Origin: Ridgeia piscesae
Taxonomy: Eukaryota; Annelida; Polychaeta; Sabellida; Siboglinidae
DNA: 64,000 nt
Assembly (NCBI GenBank): GCA_025642075.2
Contig: JAODUO010000080.1
Span: 124,001 to 188,000 of the forward strand
Direction: 5' to 3'
In this document: in pieces, positions 58,080-64,000 of the stretch
How the letters are laid out: each line of letters starts with the position of its first letter
How positions within the stretch are numbered: the first letter of the stretch is position 1
The notes under the pieces: model-generated
Told to the model about the DNA's origin: nothing
Database searches by the model: none
The model's input: the letters and a program-made list of their open reading frames with translations, nothing else
Translations under genes and position numbers: made by a program

Positions 58080-59498
58080 CTTTGTGCAAAGTTACTGGGT
58101 TAAAAATTTGAATATTTGTTTGTTTTATAAAGGATTATTATAGGGCTGGTAGAAAGCAAACTTAAATCATTTTAATTGTCCATATCATTGAGAACTAAGA
58201 ATAGAATATATATATATATATCCTACAATTTTTCTAGTATCCACGTTTATAGCTTACTTATCAATGTGACCTTTGGCTCTACAGTTATGTTGTGTTGCAT
58301 TGGCGCTCAAGAGCCACTGCTTAAGTTAGGTAGAAACCGTAAAAAACTATGCCGAGTATTGAAGACATGTATATATTGAACCACACAAGAAGCTGCAGTG
58401 ACCATATATCCCCATAAAACTAATCACTTTAACAAAACTCCTGGCAACTTTCTATATATTCACATTCTGCCACCATTCACCTGAAGAGGCAAGCAAGAAA
58501 AAGCTTAACTTTGGTTCAGATATCTGCTGAAAGTACACCACAAAACTATAGAATGATGTGTTTACAACACTGAGCTGTAGGGGGCGTGGCAGATATCTGT
58601 TAACTGCTGTGGTGAGAGAAGTATGGTATCATCTGGGTTCGCGTAATGGCCACCACCCCGGAACTGTCCACACTAACTGGCTGCCACAAATACTACCCAT
58701 GTGTCTTCCTGCTGAATGGCCAGAAACATCCAGCGAAATCTTAACAGTGGCAGTTACAGTTTCCGTATAAAGTTAGATGCACCAAATACAGACACAGACT
58801 GTTGCTATCGTTCAGATAATGCAGGTTATCAGCTGGGGTTGTCAATATATCACCACCAGTCCTGTCTACTCGATGAGCCTGACCAGAAGACTGGCTAGGT
58901 TTCTGCTAGACTCTCCACTCATCACAATGGTATAACTCTTGTATGCATTTTCTGAGACAATGAGATATAAATAAAAATGCTATCCACCAAAACATGTATT
59001 ATGTTCTTGATATTGAAATAAATACATACTACCAGACACATTGTCATTAATAAATCTAGAACAATGTATGATGTTTGGACGTTGGGGCACAATATGTTCA
59101 AATGGTAAATAAAATGTTAATATTCTATTCCAAACATCCTTTCCTGGCAGTTCAACGAGGCAGGAGAAGCCGATTGCAGCTGCCCTTTCATGTTCACAGG
59201 TTCCCCTGATCTGATTCAGTCAACTTCTTGCTAATGATTACCCCTACCACTTCCTGCTAATAATCACCACCCCTGACACAGGAGGATTCTGGAACACATA
59301 GCCTCGCTTTCAACTTGTCACTGAACATTTAATATTAAATAATGATTACTTAAATTGGTTGATGATAATCAGGTATGTCTATATATCTACCTAACATTAA
59401 ATGTTGGTTGCATCATGTCAGAACAAAGAATAAAACAAAAACATCATATATAATTATCTATTTTGAAACATATTTAATGTGCATGCATTTGCAAGTGT

Positions 59499-59573
59499 CT
59501 GTGTGTGTTGTGTGCATGCATGCGTGCATGCGTGCGTGCATGCGTGCATGCGTGTGTGCATACATGCGTGTGT
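59499..59573. repeat. (TGCA/TGCG)n microsatellite
   Basis: About 70 bp of alternating tgca and tgcg units. An overlapping open frame (HACMRACMRAC) is a repeat artefact. Confidence 0.9.
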
Positions 59574-61554
59574 TATTTCAATTTTAATTGTAATATCATG
59601 TCTTTGCAATCAGAAATGCTGAGGTAGAAAAATGTCTACTAAAACATTTACATGTGCATTGTTTTGTTGCAGTAGTGAATCATGATCTGATGACATTATG
59701 GAAATTATGGCATTCCGTGTTATTTAGTCACACAACTCATTCTAAAGTGATTGAAATACTTGGAAACACAGACATATAATGGCAGCAATGGAAAAAATGC
59801 AAATCCTGATTAAACACTGAACATATTTAGCTGTCCTATAACATGGTTGCAAAATTAATCCCAGTAACTTGATATCAGAACACTCGATTGATGAATCATT
59901 GCAACAGCGTACGGTGTGTAACAATGCAACCTGTGCTAAACCTGCCCACAACTCTTAGACAATCACTGTTTTAATTTGAAGTCTGCCTCATGAATTATGC
60001 AAGAGATGACCCAGATTGCAGCAGACAGGAAGTGGGCACGCAGGTAATCCAGACCAAGGCACACATTTTTGAGTGTTCCCAAAATGCATGCTGCCTCACG
60101 CACAAAGCTTGTAACAGTAGTTTTTATTGCTAGGTGCACCTAAAGCCACAACTGTGCCAACTGCATTAATACAACATGACTTTTTTATTATCAGTTTACC
60201 TGAACTGATTCATTGTACTTTCAATACATGAAAGCGTCCTTTCATTGTTGCAAATGGCTGGGAGTATTATGACAAACATGTTTGATTTCTGATCAAAATT
60301 GCGTGAATTTTTGTTCAGGTTATTGTAAGTTAATATCAACTAGGTATTTATCTTTAAACAGTTCCTGTTATTTTAACAGCACTCCTGTATTCCGTTTAAA
60401 GCTACAGTATTCTGAGATATCGCCATTATTTAGAAACAGGTCGACAATTTGAACAAACACCGTGACAACCAAGCTACAAGTGACACATCTGAGTCACAGA
60501 CTTTCCTCTTGATATTGACTCACTGGGGATGACGGCATTGGTGACCGATAGTTAAAAAGACGTCACGTGCAGGATGGTAACACAGTTATTAGGGGCTGTG
60601 GTTTCGGTTAAATCATTCTGGTCTTATAGGTGAATCTTCAGCAGTAGCTCAGGGGCACGACTGGTTCTGGGGACTGTTTCACTAAGTTCTTCTTGTTCAG
60701 TTCAACAGTCTCTGTGGGATGTCATGTAGCTCCCTGGATGATCCCATCACGGGCTGCTCTGTGTGTACTGTTAAGTGTTCAGCTATATGCTAAATTGTGA
60801 GCTTTACAATAATATATTTCTGGGTTGTTGTACACCTGTAAAAGTCCAGTCAACCGTAGGATAAGGGACTGGAACATTTTACTGGTGTGTCACGGAATAG
60901 TGTCCCTGGCAATACAGTGGGTGTTCTGTATTTTGAAATTGCTACTAAGTTTTAACAATATTACACTCTTTAGTGACAGATTTTCATCGAAACAGTTTCC
61001 AGTTACTGATTCTCCACAACTATAAAAGTCGATATTAAATGCACCAAGAGTACACAAAGACTGTTTTTCTGAAAAGAGACAATTACTCAAATACAATGCT
61101 TAGGATGCAAACATGGATCCCCTTAATTACTGCATTTTTTTCTGCCTTATGCACCGACTTACAGCTTTCAGCCTGGTCCTTTTGGGCACTTGACGAATTA
61201 AGTAGTTTGTGGTCTAATAGCCAGCTACACCGCTTTACATTAGCCAGGCCACTGGAAGGCTGATAAAAGTATATCTATATATAGCATCTGATGAAATCCT
61301 GCAAATAGGGTTGAAACAGGAAGAACTGTCACAACTGCTCAGTGTACCAAGTTTTTTAGGTGTTAAATCAAGCATCTAGCAAAGTTATGTTAACTTCTTG
61401 GATGGTAAAACTGGACCAAATTAAGCAGAAATAAAATTTATTTTACTAGTCAGTGTTCAAGTGATGCATTAATATTATGGTAGTCCAAGATGTGATACTT
61501 GTACTACATTTTTAGTCGTCATTGATTACTGATAAAAGCATTACTGATTCAGGG

Positions 61555-61705
61555 TTAGGGCTGAAGTACTTATTACTCAGTACTGATTATTTCACGATGT
61601 ACTAATTTTGTACTTTACTTACATGTAGATTTTACTTGTATATAGATATATATATATGTATTCAAGTATTGAATGCAAGTACTTTTAATATAAATAAATA
61701 AATAA

Positions 61706-61745
<40 letters not shown>

Positions 61746-62170
61746 TATATATATATATGTATATATTTATTTATTTATATTAAAAAGTACTTGCATTCAA
61801 TACTTGTACTTTACTTATATATCATATATCATACATCATAGATCAAAGTACTTATATTAATTACTTGTTAAAATATGAATAGTTACAAGTACTTTGGGAG
61901 TACTTATCTATTAAACACAGTATTTACCAGACCATAGGACAGGTGGGTGGATCTCTGGATTATGATCGAGAGATCCACCCACCTGTCCCATGTACAGGTA
62001 AATACTATGTTTGATACTAGTTTTATCATACAAAGTATTTAAATTAAATTATTTACTTGTTCCTTCAAGAGTACTTTCAAAAGTACTCACTGCTCATGTA
62101 CTATTTGGGATGAAGTACTAATTACTGAAATATTTCAGTTGGGTAGTTGCCACTAACAATGTACTGAATT
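61555..62170. repeat. AGTACTT-rich segment with two strong hairpins
   Basis: The motif AGTACTT and its relatives recur throughout. Hairpin 1 (61,663-61,806) has arms starting caagtattgaatgcaagtac that are nearly perfect, with an (AT)n centre. Hairpin 2 has 42-bp arms at 61,915-61,956 and 61,969-62,010 around a 12-bp loop, with ggacaggtgggtggatctct identical in both. The whole may be one foldback-type element, but clear outer borders were not found. Confidence 0.75.
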
Positions 62171-63687
62171 ACTTTTTATTTAATGTTGGCACACAATACA
62201 GTGCCCACCTGTGGGCTGGCCATGTGATAATATTTAGCCACAATAAACAGTAATTATTGGCATAAATCTGAGGTACAAGGAATGTTTGTCTATGTTTGTT
62301 TTAGCAAACATCACTGAGTTATTACACATGTTAAGCAATCATTTCTTGAAGGACGGCAAATGGTGGCAGTCATTACGTATTTATGCTAATAACAGTATAG
62401 CTACTGTCCTGATTACCCTCAATTACCAATTAAAAATAGTCTTCTGAATGAACACACACCTTGATACAACATTTATCTTTTTAACACATTCTATTTTACC
62501 TTTTCTAATTGTTCAAAATGCACATTACTGCTATATTTTATTAGTACTTTTGAGCAGGTTATAACTTTATTGTGATTACAATGTTTGTTGTGATTACAAA
62601 TGTACTTAAATAATAATAATAAAATTACAAATGGTTTGCGCTAAAAGTACCTGGTATCAATCCAATGCCTCCTGTTAATGCAAGTAATAGTCTGAATAAG
62701 CACTTTGTTTTTGAAAAAATAGATTTCCTTTAAAAAAATTCTTTTACCTTGTACAATTGTTCAAAAAAGTCTGCTATATGTTGTTAGTAGTTTTAAGCAG
62801 GTTATAAGTTGTGTTTATGTGATTACAAATGTATCTTAATAATAATTAAATTACAAATGGTTTGCACTAAAAATCCATATACTAACTATCCATATGAGCT
62901 TTTTTCTGCAGCCTAGCCCACCTAGCAAGGGCTGCATGCGGCTGCAGATGAGCTACGTGTGGCGGCAAAGCATTGGCGTAAACACAGCTCACAGTTTAGG
63001 TAACCTTCGAGAGGTTAACTCCAAACAACACGACCATGTCAGTGGAGGCTCTAAATCAGTGTGACATGAAGCAAGCCAGTGCCAAAGAGGTGCTGAAACA
63101 CACAGCCTGGCATCGCATCATTATCCAGTCTGTGTTGACTGTTTAACTGTGGCGATATGGCGTTTATCTCAACTCTGTGCTTATACGTGTTTTGTAAAGA
63201 ACAACAGTTTAAGGATGCTGATTTTTTGAATAAAATTGTACTGAATATGAACTAGTTAATCACATGGCCATCGGTGTTTTTACAGTTAATCCTTATCACA
63301 CAGTGTTCATTGAATGTAGGTAAAATTAACACATAACATTTTGGAGAAAAAGTTACTTTGTCTAAGTAAAAACCCTGTAAGAGTAGATGATTTGAACCAA
63401 AAATAAAAATGGGAGGTTGAGACTGCCAAATAATAATTATACAAATAGTTTGAAACCAAGCTCAGACATGCATCAAGACAAGAAAATAGTTCAATCTGAA
63501 ACTTGACAAGCAATACTAAAGTTGTCAACATATGGATGGATAAACCAAGGTGAAGAAACATCACAACATACCCTGGTAAGTTTATAAATTAGGGCGAGAT
63601 TGTGTAACATTTTCAACTGATCTAGCATTATAAGGCAGGATACACCGCAGAGTAACAGCAGCAACAGACAGAGCCACAATTATAACT
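62171..63687. other. No gene seen
   Basis: AT-rich sequence. A phrase near 62,560-62,640 (gcaggttataactttattgtg, then caaatggtttgcgctaaaa) recurs in diverged form near 62,800-62,870, suggesting an old tandem duplication of about 240 bp. Confidence 0.5.
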
Positions 63688-63772
63688 GCAGTACAGTGTA
63701 CTGACTCTACCAACAAGTACAGTGTACTGGCTCTAGGAACAAGTACAGTGTACTGACTCTACAAACTCAGAA
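63688..63772. repeat. Small minisatellite, three units of about 28 bp
   Basis: Three units each contain agtacagtgtactgactct or a one-base variant, separated by accaaca, aggaaca and acaaact. Each unit has an internal inverted repeat, GTACAGTGTAC. Confidence 0.88.
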
Positions 63773-64000
63773 CTATATGAGTGATGCTGCAGGTTATTTT
63801 TACGAGAATGAGTAATGATTATAAGACCACTGGGAGCCTTTAAAATGCTGCTGCTAATAAATGCATAGATCTGCAACAGAACACCAAGTGTGATACATTC
63901 ACACTCCAGTTAACCTACTCCAACAAAGATTTCTAGTTGCAGACGAACTGCCATTAACAGATATTTGCATGGCCTGCCAGCCATTATAATGTCATTGACA

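Larger units (their letters stand above)
57011..61554. other. No gene seen
   Basis: CpG-poor sequence with the microsatellites at 58,014 and 59,499. Frames of up to 121 codons (57,126-57,491) have no recognised motif. Confidence 0.5.

Overview
This is eukaryotic, AT-rich, intron-rich nuclear DNA, most likely from a marine invertebrate. A mollusc or other lophotrochozoan is my guess, from the HNF4 sequence and the mix of tRNA-derived SINEs, hAT-type MITEs and long (AT)n and tetranucleotide arrays. No bacterial, viral or organellar gene was seen. Most open frames in the window are chance or are translated microsatellites.

The one securely identified gene is a nuclear receptor of the HNF4 (NR2A) family on the minus strand. 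Its coding part runs from about 49,765 down to 32,638. I can place eight coding exons whose splice phases all agree: a short first exon in a CpG-rich patch (49,708-49,765), a 45-nt phase 1-1 exon (42,589-42,633), a single exon carrying the whole DNA-binding domain (42,139-42,447), four exons for hinge and ligand-binding domain (37,710-37,825; 36,683-36,832; 35,730-35,970; 34,636-34,872) and a last exon with the long His/Pro/Asn/Gln-rich F domain (32,638-33,170). The model predicts 562 residues with the 45-nt exon and 547 without it. The last intron has a GC-AG border. A 27-bp minisatellite of about 450 bp starts exactly at that 5' splice site and copies the splice-site sequence again and again.

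Region by region: 1-11.8 kb is CpG-poor, repeat-bearing DNA with no convincing gene. It holds a 27-bp minisatellite, two copies of a hAT-like MITE (one carrying a second nested MITE), the 3' end of a degenerate non-LTR reverse transcriptase, a nearly full-length SINE, a foldback element with an (AT)n core and a 154-bp TGCC array. From 11.8 to 28.6 kb is a CpG-rich domain. It contains a duplicated 200-bp block with E-box and CRE-like sites, a 771-bp transposon whose terminal inverted repeats are built from iterated 14-bp motifs, several SINE fragments, a perfect short palindrome, and three candidate exons with good splice sites on the minus strand that belong to one or more genes I do not recognise. 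From 28.6 to 32.6 kb is CpG-poor again and includes the HNF4 3' untranslated and flanking region. From 32.6 to 50 kb is HNF4. From 50 to 64 kb is upstream DNA with a 150-bp tandem duplication, a (TCTG)n array, small minisatellites and a palindrome-rich, AGTACTT-rich element near 61.6-62.2 kb.

The most interesting points are the GC-AG intron with an array of decoy splice sites, the iteron-TIR transposon, the nested MITEs with target duplications, the unrecognised minus-strand exons in the CpG-rich domain, and the large CpG-density steps near 11.8 and 28.6 kb.
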